Source of the DNA: Halomonas faecis
GTDB taxonomy: Bacteria; Pseudomonadota; Gammaproteobacteria; Pseudomonadales; Halomonadaceae
Assembly (NCBI RefSeq): GCF_010993975.1
Contig: NZ_JAACZO010000011.1
Location: forward strand, 186,001-250,000
DNA: 64,000 bases
Direction of reading: 5' to 3'
A program made the translations under genes and the position numbers. Under the pieces are notes generated by a model, which did not search any database, was not told where the DNA came from, and saw nothing but the letters and a program-made list of their open reading frames with translations. Below are positions 54,396-64,000 of the stretch, piece by piece (the stretch's first letter is position 1; every line of letters begins with the position of its first letter).

Positions 54396-54423
54396 ATTTA
54401 ACATAATATACATTATGCGAATA
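54396..54423 (-). other. dif: Chromosome dimer resolution site dif (XerCD site)
   Basis: Read on the minus strand, the site has an XerC arm TATTCGCATAA (54413-54423), a 6-bp centre TGTATA (54407-54412) and an XerD arm TTATGTTAAAT (54396-54406). From memory, E. coli dif differs only at three positions in the outer XerC arm, and the centre and XerD arm are identical. The gammaproteobacterial consensus (27 of 28 positions) fits too. The site lies in a 240-bp gene-free gap between the retropepsin-like gene and ectC. This marks the replication terminus region where XerCD and FtsK resolve dimers. Confidence 0.95.
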
Positions 54424-54476
54424 CATCGCCGGGCTTTCCGACCTATCCAGCCCCCTCGGCTCCGGTATGACGAACG

Positions 54477-54503
54477 ACGCCCCGAAGATGGACTTCGGGG
54501 CGT
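54477..54503 (-). terminator. Hairpin at the end of the ectoine operon
   Basis: ACGCCCCGAAG (54477-54487), loop ATGGA, CTTCGGGGCGT (54493-54503): an 11-bp perfect stem 27 bp after the ectC stop. No strong T-run follows on the minus strand, so termination efficiency is uncertain, but it is the natural end of ectABC. Confidence 0.75.
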
Positions 54504-54529
54504 ATACGGCGGCCGCGATTACGGTGACG

Positions 54530-54949
54530 TCAGAGCGGTTTCTTGTCGTCGGCCTCGAGTTCTTCGGGCGGCGCATAGGAACCGTCCTCGCGATGCACCT
54601 CATTGCCGGTGATCGGCGGCGTGAAGACGCACGCCAGATGCATGGTCTTGTGCGCACGCAATAGGTGTTCGTCATGCTGATCGAGAACGTAGATGTCACC
54701 CGGCTTGATCGGCCAGATCTTGCCATCAGCCAGAGTCTCGACCTCACCTTCGCCCTCGATGCAATACACCGACTCGAAGTGATGCTTGTAATGGATATGC
54801 GTCTCGGTCCCTTCGTAGATCCGCGTGATGTGGAACGAGAACTGGCCGCCATCGTTGGCCAGCACCAGGCGCGTGCTGTCCCAGTTGCCGTTCTCGGCCT
54901 TGACCAGGCGATCGGTCTGCCGCGCTTCCTCGATATTGCGAACGATCAT
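54530..54949 (-). CDS. ectC: L-ectoine synthase
   Basis: Cyclises N-gamma-acetyldiaminobutyrate to ectoine, the last step. The 139-residue cupin has [40 protein letters not shown], and the metal- and substrate-binding [20 protein letters not shown], then [20 protein letters not shown] and [20 protein letters not shown]. All are canonical EctC sequences. It ends the ectABC operon. The gap to ectB (92 bp) contains a 9-bp hairpin, and a good ribosome binding site (GAGGA) lies upstream of the start. Its stop is 107 bp from dif. Confidence 0.97.
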   Translation of the reverse strand: MIVRNIEEARQTDRLVKAENGNWDSTRLVLANDGGQFSFHITRIYEGTETHIHYKHHFESVYCIEGEGEVETLADGKIWPIKPGDIYVLDQHDEHLLRAHKTMHLACVFTPPITGNEVHREDGSYAPPEELEADDKKPL

Positions 54950-54976
54950 GGATGAATCCTCGTTGAATCGTTATCG

Positions 54977-55002
54977 GGCCGGTCGTGTCATCGCGACCGG
55001 CC
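54977..55002 (-). promoter_or_regulatory. Intercistronic hairpin between ectB and ectC
   Basis: Arms GGCCGGTCG (54977-54985) and CGACCGGCC (54994-55002) with an 8-base loop. It sits about 30 bp ahead of the ectC start and 40 bp after the ectB stop. It may protect mRNA ends or set the relative yield of EctC. I looked for, but did not find, a sigma-54-type promoter here, although one is reported upstream of ectC in H. elongata. Confidence 0.5.
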
Positions 55003-55041
55003 GATGACCTATGGCCGTCTTCCGACCATCCTTGCAGACTA

Positions 55042-56391
<1,350 letters not shown>

Positions 56392-56970
56392 TCAGAGTCG
56401 ATCGGTCTCGAAAGGACCGATGCGCACCAGGTTCTCGGGATCGTGCTCGCCGCCGAGCTGGTCCGTGGAGAAGTATTCACGACTGTTGAGCGGCGCTTGC
56501 CAGCGATCGGCGAGGCGCCGAAAGAGCCCCCAGGAGGCCTGGTTGTCGGGCGTGATGGTGGTCTCGAGGTGATGAACCTCGGCCAATTCGGGGCGCGTCA
56601 TCACGGCCTCTACCAGGCGGCGGGCAAGTCCGGTGCCGCGCGCTTTCTCCCCGACCGCCACCTGCCACAGGAAGTAGGTGTCGGGCGCATTGCTTTTCAC
56701 GTAGCCGGAAACGAAACCGACGATATCGCCCTCCTCGTCGGTGGCCACCGCACAGGTGTCTCGAAACTGGGTGGCGAGCAGCAGGTAGGCGTAGGCAGAG
56801 TTCACATCCAGCGGAGGGCAGGACTTGACCAGCTCATAAATGCCCCAGCCGTCATCGGGATTGGGCTTGCGAATGAACAGCGGCGCAGCATCACTGCCGA
56901 CGACGGCATCCGCCACGCTGGGGCGGGCAAGGTCGGCGGAAGGCGTGAAAGGCTGTGGAGTCAGGTTCAT
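56392..56970 (-). CDS. ectA: L-2,4-diaminobutyric acid acetyltransferase
   Basis: Acetylates the gamma-amino group of diaminobutyrate. The 192-residue GNAT enzyme has DDGWGIYELVKSCPPLDVNS, AYAYLLLATQFRDTCAVATD, the acetyl-CoA loop region WQVAVGEKARGTGLARRLVE and ETTITPDNQASWGLFRRLAD. It closely follows H. elongata EctA as I remember it (including FTPSADLARPSVADAVVG and STDQLGGEHDPENLVRIGPF), which supports Halomonadaceae. ATG 56970 gives MNLTPQPFTPSADL; the longer frame is rejected. A sigma-70-like promoter precedes it. Confidence 0.97.
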   Translation of the reverse strand: MNLTPQPFTPSADLARPSVADAVVGSDAAPLFIRKPNPDDGWGIYELVKSCPPLDVNSAYAYLLLATQFRDTCAVATDEEGDIVGFVSGYVKSNAPDTYFLWQVAVGEKARGTGLARRLVEAVMTRPELAEVHHLETTITPDNQASWGLFRRLADRWQAPLNSREYFSTDQLGGEHDPENLVRIGPFETDRL

Positions 56971-57002
56971 GGTTTGGCTTCGCTGTAGCGATTTCGGAAA
57001 GC

Positions 57003-57053
57003 ATGATAGCAGGGCTTGCTGCCAAATCAAAACGGGCATTATGACTCATGCCC
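57003..57053 (-). promoter_or_regulatory. ectA promoter with adjacent dyad
   Basis: Read on the minus strand: -35-like TTGATT (57025-57030), 16-bp spacer, -10-like TATCAT (57003-57008), giving a short leader of about 25 nt before ATG 56970. Just upstream is GGGCAT, eight bases, ATGCCC (57034-57053), an inverted repeat in the position of an activator or repressor site. Osmotic control is plausible but not shown by the sequence. Confidence 0.55.
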
Positions 57054-57201
57054 TATTCCATAACAGCAGATTATGCTGATCGCCTGTATCTCGGGCATAC
57101 CCTCAGTCTAGTCCAGCCGTTCCGGCTTCTCCTGCGCCATGGAGCATCGCATCCGCTGATGCACGGCCGCCATGGCCGCAAGGGAGCGCTGCCGAGAGAC
57201 G

Positions 57202-58563
57202 TCAGGTGCGGCTCGGTGTACGCAGGGTCACGAACTCCTCCGCGCCAGTGGGATGGATGCCCACGGTGGCATCGAAATCGGCCTTGGTTAGGCCGGCTCG
57301 CACGGCGATGGCGATGCCCTGGATCACCTCTCCGGCCTCCTCCCCCACCATGTGCGCCCCAACCACCACATCGCTGGCATCGTCGACGATGAGCTTGATC
57401 AGGCAACGCTCTTGACTGCCGGAAAGAGTGTGCTTGAGGGGACGGAAGTCGGTGCGGTAGATGCGCACCGCACCGAGGCGCTCCCGCGCGGCCTCCTCGG
57501 AGAGCCCCACCGTGCCGATATTGGGATGGGAGAATACCGCCGTGGCGATACGCTCGTAGTCGAGAGGCGCCGGCGGCGTATCGCCGAAATGGTGCTGCAC
57601 CAGTTGCAACGCCTCGGCCAGTGCCACCGGCGTGAGCTCGGGGCCGCCGGTCACGTCGCCCAAAGCTAGGATCGAAGGTACCGAGGTCTCGAAACGCTCA
57701 TTCACCGACAGGTAATTACCATCGGTGAGTGCGACGTCCAGGACATCCAGACCCAGCCCGGCCAGATGTGGCCGACGCCCCGTGGCGGCCAGCACCGCAT
57801 CCACTTCGAGGGTGTCCCCGGAGGTCAGGGTCACTGCCAGGCCGGTTTCGCGCTTGTCGATGCGCTCGATGTTGCTCCCGAAGTGCAACTGCACCCCTTT
57901 CTTGGCCATCTCGTCGCGGGTGAACTCGCGGACCTCCTGATCGAAACCGCGCAGGAACAGTTCGCCTCGATAGATCAGGTGCGCCTCGCTGCCCAGGCCA
58001 TTGAAGATGCTGGCGAACTCCACGGCGATATAGCCGCCGCCCAGTACCAGGAATCGCTCGGGAAAGCGTTCCAGGTCGAAAACCTCGTTGGACGTCACCA
58101 CATGCTCATTGCCGGGAAAATCCGGCACCCAGGGCCAGCCTCCCACGGCGACGAGGATCTTCTCTGCACTGAACGTTTCCCCTGCCACTTCCACGCGGTG
58201 GGCGTCGAGTACGCGCGCGCGACCATGCAGCAGATGCACGCCGGCACTCTCCAGCAAATTGTCGTAGATACCATTTAGTCGCTTGATCTCGCTGATCTTG
58301 TTGTCGCGCAAGGTTAGCCAGTCAAAGCGCGGCGCGACGGGGAGCGACCAACCGAAGCCGGCACTGTCGTCGAATGCATCATGGAAATGGGCGGCATGAG
58401 AGTAGAGCTTCTTGGGCACGCAGCCCACGTTGACGCAGGTGCCACCCAGGTAACGCTCCTCGGCCACGGCGACCCTGGCGCCCGTGGCAGCAGCGGTACG
58501 CGCCGCTCGGACGCCGCCGGAGCCGGCTCCGATGACGAAGAGATCATAGTCGAAGTCTGACAC
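57202..58563 (-). CDS. gor: Glutathione-disulfide reductase
   Basis: FAD- and NADPH-dependent reduction of glutathione disulfide. The 453-residue protein has the FAD motif [20 protein letters not shown], the redox pair in [20 protein letters not shown] (Cys43, Cys48), the NADPH-binding motif [20 protein letters not shown], the FAD-binding [20 protein letters not shown] and the C-terminal active-site His in [15 protein letters not shown]. Length and motifs match E. coli Gor. It ends about 230 bp from the ectA start. It is divergent from the carbonic anhydrase. Confidence 0.95.
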   Translation of the reverse strand: MSDFDYDLFVIGAGSGGVRAARTAAATGARVAVAEERYLGGTCVNVGCVPKKLYSHAAHFHDAFDDSAGFGWSLPVAPRFDWLTLRDNKISEIKRLNGIYDNLLESAGVHLLHGRARVLDAHRVEVAGETFSAEKILVAVGGWPWVPDFPGNEHVVTSNEVFDLERFPERFLVLGGGYIAVEFASIFNGLGSEAHLIYRGELFLRGFDQEVREFTRDEMAKKGVQLHFGSNIERIDKRETGLAVTLTSGDTLEVDAVLAATGRRPHLAGLGLDVLDVALTDGNYLSVNERFETSVPSILALGDVTGGPELTPVALAEALQLVQHHFGDTPPAPLDYERIATAVFSHPNIGTVGLSEEAARERLGAVRIYRTDFRPLKHTLSGSQERCLIKLIVDDASDVVVGAHMVGEEAGEVIQGIAIAVRAGLTKADFDATVGIHPTGAEEFVTLRTPSRT

Positions 58564-58722
58564 GGCAGTCTCCTTGCTTCAGTGGTATCGGGTACCGTCA
58601 CGGCCCCGTCCGTCCAGCGCGATGGTACCAGCGATGCCCGGGGCGCGGGAGAGTGCGGTTGACGCAACCCATACCCGGGGTTACAAGGGCCACCCTACCG
58701 GTCGACAACAGGAACTGCCGAG

Positions 58723-59376
58723 ATGAAACAGGAAATCGCCTCCCTGCTCGACAACAATCGCGCCTGGTCCCAGCGAATTCGCCAGGAGGATCCGGATTTC
58801 TTCGCTCGGCTGTCACGTCAGCAGAATCCCGACTACCTGTGGATCGGCTGCTCCGATAGCCGCGTGCCTGCCAATCAGATCGTCTCGCTGCCGCCGGGCG
58901 AGGTCTTCGTGCACCGCAACGTGGCCAACCTCGTTCACCACAACGATCTCAATGCCCTCTCGGTGCTGCAGTATGCGGTGGAGGTGCTCGACGTCCGGCA
59001 CATCATGGTCGTCGGACATTACGGCTGTGGCGGCGTGCGCGCCGCCATGGAAGGCGGCGACAACGGCATGGTCGATCTCTGGCTGCATTCGGTACGCGAA
59101 CTCCACTGCCAGCATCGCGACGAGCTGGCCGACTTGCCGCTGGATGATCAGGTGAATCGCATGTGCGAACTCAACGTTCGTGCGCAAGTCATGAACCTGT
59201 GCCACAACAAGATCATTCAGCAGGCATGGCAGCGCGGGCAGCGCCTGGCCGTCCACGGCTGGATCTACGGCTTAGACGATGGTCGCATTCGCGACCTGGA
59301 ATGCAGCGTCACCGACCTGGATCAAGTCGCGACCCTCTATCGCATCGAACGAGTAACGGCGCCGCCGGAGGAGTGA
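58723..59376 (+). CDS. can: Beta-class carbonic anhydrase
   Basis: Interconverts CO2 and bicarbonate. The 217-residue protein has zinc ligands Cys43 and Asp45 in LWIGCSDSRVPANQIV and His99 and Cys102 in IMVVGHYGCGGVRAAMEGGD, and the typical VFVHRNVANLVHHNDLNALS and GWIYGLDDGRIRDLECSV. It resembles E. coli Can. GCCGAG precedes the ATG. It is monocistronic. Confidence 0.95.
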   Translation: MKQEIASLLDNNRAWSQRIRQEDPDFFARLSRQQNPDYLWIGCSDSRVPANQIVSLPPGEVFVHRNVANLVHHNDLNALSVLQYAVEVLDVRHIMVVGHYGCGGVRAAMEGGDNGMVDLWLHSVRELHCQHRDELADLPLDDQVNRMCELNVRAQVMNLCHNKIIQQAWQRGQRLAVHGWIYGLDDGRIRDLECSVTDLDQVATLYRIERVTAPPEE

Positions 59377-59536
59377 TCGACGTCCCCGCGCATCATCCAG
59401 CCATGCACCTCGCGCATGGCGCCTGTCGGAATTTCGATTGTCCAGTTCCCGCACGGATCCCTATGTTGTCTACAGTAGCATGCACGCGCGGTCATCCAGT
59501 CCGTGCGCCAACAACAACCCGACAAGGGAACCAGAC

Positions 59537-61114
59537 ATGACCTTCAAGAAGACCCTGCTAGCCGGCATGATCGGCGCAACCATGACCGGGGCGATGCTGC
59601 TGCCGAGCATGGCCGCGGCCGAAACCTCCCTGCGCATGGCCTACGACGCCGACCCGGTGTCATTGGACATCCACGAGCAGCTCTCGGGCGGTATCCTGCA
59701 ACTCTCCCACATGACCCACGACCCCCTGGTGCGCTGGACGAGCGACCTCGATTTCGAGCCTCGCCTGGCCACCGCCTGGGATCAGGTCGATGACACCACC
59801 ATGCGCATGACGCTGCGCGAAGGCGTCGAGTTTCACAGCGGCAACGCCTTCACCGCCGAGGACGTGGTGTGGACGGTGGAGCGCCTCAAGCGCAGTCCGG
59901 ACTTCAAGGCGATCTTCACTCCCATCGAGAGCGTCACCGCCATCGACGAACACACCGTCGAATTCAAGACCGGCGAGCCCTATCCGCTGCTGCTCAACCT
60001 GGCCACCTACGTCTTCCCAATGGACAGCGCCTTCTACAGCGGTACTGCCGAGGACGGCGATCCCAAGGACGAGATCGTCAAGAACGGCAACTCCTTCGCT
60101 TCGTCCAACCTCTCCGGAACCGGTCCGTTCACCGTGGTCGAGCACCAGAAAGGGACTCGCATGGAATTCGAACGCTTCGACGGTTACTGGGACGAAGACT
60201 CCCCCGGCAACGTCGACCGTATCGTGCACACGCCGATCAGCGAGAACGCCACCCGGGTTGCCGCCCTACTCTCCGGCGACGTCGATTTCATTGCCCCGGT
60301 GCCGCCCAACGACCTCGAGCGCGTGCGCGAGAGCGATGATGCCGAACTGGTCACCATGTCCGGCACGCGCATCATCTTCTTCCACATGGACCAGAACCGC
60401 GTCGATGCCTTCCAGGACGAGCGGGTTCGCCAGGCCTTCGCCTACGCCGTGAACCAGGACGCCATCGCCGATCGCCTGATGAAGGGTTTCGCCACACCGG
60501 CGGCGCAGTTCTCGCCCGCGGGCTATGCGGGTCACATCGAGTCACTCGAGCGCCGCTATGACCTGGAGAAGGCGCAGGAGCTGATGGCCGAAGCCGGTTA
60601 CGCCGACGGCTTCGAGATCACCATGATGGCACCCAACAACCGCTACGTGAACGACGCCAAGATCGCCCAGGCGGTGGCCACCATGCTGGCGCGCATCAAC
60701 GTCGATGTGGACCTCAAGACCATGCCCAAGGCGCAGTACTGGGGCGAGTTCGACGACCGCGCCGCTGACATGATGATGATCGGCTGGCACGCCGACACGG
60801 AGGATAGCGCCAATTTCCACGAGTATCTGACCGCCTGTCCGGACGCCGACTCCGGCGCCGGCCAGTACAACGCCGGCAACTACTGCAATCCGGAACTCGA
60901 CAAGCTGGTCGCCGACGCCAATCTGGAAGTCGACCTGGAGAAGCGTGCCGAGATGCTCCAGCAGGTCGAGCAGACGCTCTACGACGAAGCCGCCTTCGTG
61001 CCCCTGCATTGGCAGGATCTTGCCTGGGCTTCCGCTCCCAACGTCGATATCGAACCGGTGCTCAACGTGATGAACTTCCCCTATCTCGGGGATCTGGTCA
61101 TCGAGGAAGAGTGA
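59537..61114 (+). CDS. dppA: Dipeptide/peptide ABC transporter substrate-binding protein
   Basis: Periplasmic receptor of a peptide importer. The 525-residue protein has a signal peptide ending LLPSMAAAET, then family-5 binding-protein motifs: LRMAYDADPVSLDIHEQLSG, MRMTLREGVEFHSGNAFTAE with DVVWTVERL, GTGPFTVVEHQKGTRMEFER and FQDERVRQAFAYAVNQDAIA. The ligand (peptide, opine or other) cannot be fixed; the dpp name reflects gene order only. ATG 59537 follows AAGGGAA. The gene is separated from dppB by a stem-loop typical of highly expressed binding-protein genes. Confidence 0.88.
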   Translation: MTFKKTLLAGMIGATMTGAMLLPSMAAAETSLRMAYDADPVSLDIHEQLSGGILQLSHMTHDPLVRWTSDLDFEPRLATAWDQVDDTTMRMTLREGVEFHSGNAFTAEDVVWTVERLKRSPDFKAIFTPIESVTAIDEHTVEFKTGEPYPLLLNLATYVFPMDSAFYSGTAEDGDPKDEIVKNGNSFASSNLSGTGPFTVVEHQKGTRMEFERFDGYWDEDSPGNVDRIVHTPISENATRVAALLSGDVDFIAPVPPNDLERVRESDDAELVTMSGTRIIFFHMDQNRVDAFQDERVRQAFAYAVNQDAIADRLMKGFATPAAQFSPAGYAGHIESLERRYDLEKAQELMAEAGYADGFEITMMAPNNRYVNDAKIAQAVATMLARINVDVDLKTMPKAQYWGEFDDRAADMMMIGWHADTEDSANFHEYLTACPDADSGAGQYNAGNYCNPELDKLVADANLEVDLEKRAEMLQQVEQTLYDEAAFVPLHWQDLAWASAPNVDIEPVLNVMNFPYLGDLVIEEE

Positions 61115-61161
61115 TCCGCTCCGCCGGCCATCCGGCCGGCACTTCATGAACCTGACCCGGT

Positions 61162-61184
61162 GACACGCCCCGCGCGGGCGTGTC
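61162..61184 (+). promoter_or_regulatory. Intercistronic stem-loop between dppA and dppB
   Basis: GACACGCCC (61162-61170), loop CGCGC, GGGCGTGTC (61176-61184): a 9-bp perfect stem without a T-run. It lies 47 bp after dppA. Such structures in binding-protein operons stabilise the upstream mRNA or reduce read-through, keeping DppA in excess. A smaller GCCGGCC/GGCCGGC repeat is nearby at about 61126-61143. Confidence 0.6.
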
Positions 61185-61212
61185 GCCTTGCGTTGCCAAC
61201 AGGACGCCATCC

Positions 61213-62259
61213 ATGATCGCCTTTCTGGTCAAGCGCCTATTCCATGCGCTGCTGGTGATGTTCGTCATCAGCATCATCGCCTTTTCCATCCAGGACAACC
61301 TCGGCGACCCCATCCAGCAGATGGTCGGCCAGTCGGTGCCCGAGAGCGAGCGCGAGGCGCTGCGCGAGGAACTGGGACTCAACGACCCCTTCCTGGTGCA
61401 GTATCTGCGCTTTGCCAAGAATGCCGCCCAGTTCGATTTCGGCTACTCGTACAACTTCAACCAGCCCACCACCGAGGTGATCGCCCGTCACCTGCCGGCG
61501 ACGCTGGAACTGGTGGCGGCGGCCACCTTCCTGATCGTCGTGCTGTCGGTACCCATCGGCGTGTATAGCGCCATCAAGCCGCGTGCCTGGCTGTCGCGCT
61601 TTTTCATGGGCGTCTCCATCGTCGGCATCTCGATCCCCGTGTTTCTGACCGCCATCGTGCTGATCCAGCTGTTCGCCATCGGCGTCAGTTGGACGCCCTT
61701 CCCCATCGATACCGCCTGGGGCAGCTGGCTCAACGACCTGATCACCACCGAAGGCGGCATGCCGGCCTACGGGCGCGGCGATCCAGTCCACGTTTTCGGC
61801 ACCTGGTACACCAACTTTGCCTCACTGCGCGGACTGATCTACCTGGTTCTGCCGGCCATCTCGTTGGCTTCGATCATGCTGCCGCTGTTCATCCGACTGA
61901 TTCGCGCCGAGATGCTCGAAGTGTTGCAGTCCGAATACGTCAAGTTCGCTCGGGCCAAGGGCATTCGCCTGCGCCGCATCTACTTCCTGCATGCGCTCAA
62001 GAACACCATGCTGCCAGTGATCACCGTGGGCGGGGTGCAGATCGGCACGCTGGTCGCTTACACCATCCTCACCGAGACGGTCTTCCAGTGGCCCGGCATG
62101 GGCTTGATGTTCCTCGACGCCATCGAGCGTTCCGACATTCCGCTGATCATCACTTACCTGATGATCGTGGGGCTGATCTTCGTGATCACCAACACCCTGG
62201 TCGACCTGATCTATGGCCTGGTCAACCCCACCGTCAAGCTGACAGGGAAACCCGCATGA
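61213..62259 (+). CDS. dppB: Peptide ABC transporter permease (DppB-type)
   Basis: First permease of the importer. The 348-residue protein begins MIAFLVKRLFHALLVMFVIS and has the OppB/DppB signature: IIAFSIQDNLGDPIQQMVGQ, the EAA-loop VKFARAKGIRLRRIYFLHAL followed by LPVITVGGVQ, and hydrophobic segments such as LELVAAATFLIVVLSVPIGV and GISIPVFLTAIVLIQLFAIG. Its stop overlaps the dppC start (ATGA). ATG 61213 is chosen over 61180. It is likely translated together with dppC. Confidence 0.92.
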   Translation: MIAFLVKRLFHALLVMFVISIIAFSIQDNLGDPIQQMVGQSVPESEREALREELGLNDPFLVQYLRFAKNAAQFDFGYSYNFNQPTTEVIARHLPATLELVAAATFLIVVLSVPIGVYSAIKPRAWLSRFFMGVSIVGISIPVFLTAIVLIQLFAIGVSWTPFPIDTAWGSWLNDLITTEGGMPAYGRGDPVHVFGTWYTNFASLRGLIYLVLPAISLASIMLPLFIRLIRAEMLEVLQSEYVKFARAKGIRLRRIYFLHALKNTMLPVITVGGVQIGTLVAYTILTETVFQWPGMGLMFLDAIERSDIPLIITYLMIVGLIFVITNTLVDLIYGLVNPTVKLTGKPA

Positions 62260-63212
62260 GCACCCCGAATCCTGCTATCGAGAGCTCTCCCGCGACGAGC
62301 CGCTGGGAACGTTTTCGCGACTCCTACCTGCTCTACAGCTTCAAGCGCGACCTGATCGCCCAACTGAGCCTGGTCGTGTTCATCGCCCTGGTGGCCTGCG
62401 CCGTGCTGGCACCCTGGCTGGCGCCGATGAACCCTTACGACCTGGCGCAGATCGATATCCTCGCTTCGGAACTGCCCCCCTTCTGGATACCCGGCAGCGA
62501 GGAGGCCTACCTGCTCGGCACGGACGCCCAGGGTCGCGATCTGCTCTCCACCATCCTTTACGGCGCGCGCGTGTCGCTGATCATCGGTTTCGGTGCCGTG
62601 GCTCTGCAGGCCCTCCTCGGCGTGTGCTTTGGTCTGCTGGCCGGCTACCTGGGCGGCCGCATCGATGCCTTCCTGATGCGTCTGGCCGATATCCAGCTCT
62701 CCTTCTCTACCCTGATGGTGGCCATCGTGGTGGGCGCGCTGGTCAAGGCGATCTTTGGCAGCGCTACCTTCAGCGCCTACGCCGTGCCGCTGCTGGTGCT
62801 GATCATCGGGCTCGCCGAATGGCCGCAGTACGCACGCACCGTGCGTGCTTCAGTGCTCGCTGAGAAAGGCAAGGAGTACGTCGATGCCGCCCGTACCATG
62901 GGCCTATCCAGTCGGCGCATCATGTTTCGTCACATTCTGCCCAATACCCTGTCGCCGATCTTCGTCATTTCCACGGTGCAGGTGGCCAACGCCATCATTT
63001 CCGAGGCGGCGCTCTCCTTCCTGGGATTGGGCATGCCGGAAACCCATCCGTCGCTGGGTTCGCTGATCAAGTCGGGCTTCGACTACCTCCAGTCGGGGTC
63101 GTGGTGGATCACCCTGCTTCCCGGCGCCGCCCTGGTGGTGCTGGTGCTGGTGATCAACCTGCTCGGCGACTGGTTGCGCGACGTGCTCAACCCGCGCCTC
63201 TACAAGGGCTGA
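62256..63212 (+). CDS. dppC: Peptide ABC transporter permease (DppC-type)
   Basis: Second permease. The 318-residue protein has the OppC N-terminal domain (RDLIAQLSLVVFIALVACAV), the EAA-loop EYVDAARTMGLSSRRIMFRH with ILPNTLSPIFV, and the C-terminal LGMPETHPSLGSLIKSGFDY and LLGDWLRDVLNPRLYKG. Start 62256 overlaps the dppB stop. The final DVLNPRLYKG is echoed by a micro-ORF just downstream (63217-63303). Confidence 0.93.
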   Translation: MSTPNPAIESSPATSRWERFRDSYLLYSFKRDLIAQLSLVVFIALVACAVLAPWLAPMNPYDLAQIDILASELPPFWIPGSEEAYLLGTDAQGRDLLSTILYGARVSLIIGFGAVALQALLGVCFGLLAGYLGGRIDAFLMRLADIQLSFSTLMVAIVVGALVKAIFGSATFSAYAVPLLVLIIGLAEWPQYARTVRASVLAEKGKEYVDAARTMGLSSRRIMFRHILPNTLSPIFVISTVQVANAIISEAALSFLGLGMPETHPSLGSLIKSGFDYLQSGSWWITLLPGAALVVLVLVINLLGDWLRDVLNPRLYKG

Positions 63213-63216
63213 TCTC

Positions 63217-63303
63217 ATGCCGAACCTCGATCCCCTGACTCTGCCCAACGCTGGCGGGCACGACGTGCTCAACCCGCTCCCCTTCATGCATCACAAGGGC
63301 TGA
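63217..63303 (+). CDS. Micro-ORF after dppC, resembling a duplicated dppC tail
   Basis: A 28-codon open frame from ATG 63217 to TGA 63303: MPNLDPLTLPNAGG, then HDVLNPLPFMHHKG. The last part resembles the end of DppC (RDVLNPRLYKG). The DNA CGACGTGCTCAACCCGC occurs at 63179-63195 and again at 63261-63277, and ACAAGGGCTGA at 63202-63212 and 63293-63303. Seen in sequence; whether it is translated is unknown. It could be a decayed duplication of the gene tail. No strong ribosome binding site is seen. Confidence 0.4.
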   Translation: MPNLDPLTLPNAGGHDVLNPLPFMHHKG

Positions 63304-63322
63304 CAACGCTTCTGGAGCCCCC

Positions 63323-64000
63323 ATGTCACTTCTCGAAGTCAACAATCTGGACGTGCGTTTCGCCCTGCGCCGCGGTGATGTCAAGGCGCTACGCGACGTC
63401 TGTTTCACCCTCGACCGCGGCGAGCGGCTGGGTATCGTGGGCGAATCCGGCGCCGGCAAATCGGTGGCGGCGTTCAGCCTGCTCAACCTGATCGCCAAGC
63501 CCGGCTACATCGCCGGCGGTAGCGTTCGCTTCGACGGCCAGGAACTCACGTCGATGAGCGACCGGGCACTGCGCCGGATTCGTGGGCATCGTATCTCGAT
63601 GATCTTTCAGGATCCGATGATGACGCTCAACCCGGTGCTCACCATCGGCGAGCAGATGGTCGAATGCCTCAAGGCGCACCGCCGCATCGCCAGCCGTGAG
63701 GCGCGCGCCATCTCCCTGCGCAAGCTCCAGCAAGTGCAGATACCCTCACCCGAGGCGCGCCTCGATCAGTATCCGCACGAGCTCTCCGGCGGCATGCGAC
63801 AGCGCGTGATCATTGCCATCGCCCTACTGCTCGACCCGGACATCATCATCGCCGACGAACCCACCACGGCGCTGGACGTGACCATCCAGGCCGAAATCAT
63901 GGCGCTGCTGCTGGAGCTGTGCGAGAAGCACAACGTCGGCCTGATCCTAATCACCCACGACCTCGGCGTGGTCAGCCAGGTGACCCAGCGCATGCTGGTG
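63323..64000 (+). CDS. dppD: Peptide ABC transporter ATP-binding protein (DppD-type), 3' end outside window
   Basis: First 226 codons of an OppD/DppD-family ATPase. It has the Walker [21 protein letters not shown], the Q-loop in [20 protein letters not shown], the signature [20 protein letters not shown], Walker [21 protein letters not shown] and the switch His in [19 protein letters not shown], where the window ends. ATG 63323 follows GGAG at a short distance. It follows the micro-ORF by 19 bp. A DppF-type second ATPase would be expected next. Confidence 0.93.
   Translation, partial: MSLLEVNNLDVRFALRRGDVKALRDVCFTLDRGERLGIVGESGAGKSVAAFSLLNLIAKPGYIAGGSVRFDGQELTSMSDRALRRIRGHRISMIFQDPMMTLNPVLTIGEQMVECLKAHRRIASREARAISLRKLQQVQIPSPEARLDQYPHELSGGMRQRVIIAIALLLDPDIIIADEPTTALDVTIQAEIMALLLELCEKHNVGLILITHDLGVVSQVTQRMLV

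Overview
The window comes from the chromosome of a GC-rich, halophilic gammaproteobacterium, most likely a member of the Halomonadaceae (Halomonas or Chromohalobacter type). The main evidence is a complete ectoine operon (ectABC, minus strand, 54530-56970) whose EctA resembles Halomonas elongata EctA as I remember it, a K+/H+ antiporter, and gene neighbourhoods typical of gammaproteobacteria. There is no prophage, insertion sequence, CRISPR array or rRNA. One tRNA-Ser(UGA) is present.

Layout. 1-8.1 kb: the 5' part of a yejA-like peptide-binding protein, then the mltD/gloB - methyltransferase/rnhA/dnaQ/nudC neighbourhood, an SCP2 protein, sohB and an ArsR-type regulator. 8.4-15.1 kb: prpE, the queuosine-precursor transporter yhhQ, an esterase, an orphan NMT1-type binding protein and a K+/H+ antiporter. 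15.2-18.7 kb: tRNA-Ser, a NUDIX hydrolase, yccA, then tusDCBE and acpH for tRNA 2-thiolation and ACP turnover. 18.8-30.8 kb: a molybdenum/formate block, with moeA, moaB, a DUF1244 gene, a respiratory formate dehydrogenase operon (DUF3305, DUF3306, polyferredoxin, TorD-like chaperone, small Tat protein, fdhA, fdhB, fdhC), a divergent fdhD and an XRE-cupin regulator. 30.9-34.7 kb: a deacetylase divergent from a Pat-like acyltransferase. 34.8-46.6 kb: pdxH, DUF2069, a WrbA-like flavoprotein, mgtC, a GGCT-fold protein, smrA, sulfite reductase with DUF934, a MATE exporter, metH and nfuA. 46.7-54.3 kb: a KfrA-like coiled-coil protein divergent from a tyrosine recombinase, sufE, yidD, hisI, a Zur-like regulator, and a three-gene ATP-grasp / inactive-transglutaminase / retropepsin cluster. 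54.4 kb: a dif site. 54.5-64 kb: ectCBA, glutathione reductase, carbonic anhydrase and a peptide ABC transporter cut by the window end.

The most striking non-coding feature is at 54396-54423. This 28-bp sequence, read on the minus strand, matches the gammaproteobacterial dif site almost perfectly, so the window should contain the replication terminus. A hand scan for the FtsK-orienting octamer GGGNAGGG agrees. Left of the site 11 copies point rightward and 2 point leftward; right of it I found one, pointing leftward.

Candidates for little-described biology are: the KfrA-like/tyrosine-recombinase pair about 5-8 kb from dif, whose shared promoter is full of dyads; the retropepsin/7TM/ATP-grasp cluster beside dif; DUF3305/DUF3306 in the formate dehydrogenase operon; a nested inverted-repeat element at 38241-38350; and a micro-ORF after dppC that repeats the dppC tail. 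Several functional themes overlap: salt tolerance (ectoine, K+/H+ antiport), sulfur metabolism (tus, cysI, sufE, nfuA, metH, gor) and acyl-CoA control (prpE, Pat-like enzyme, deacetylase).
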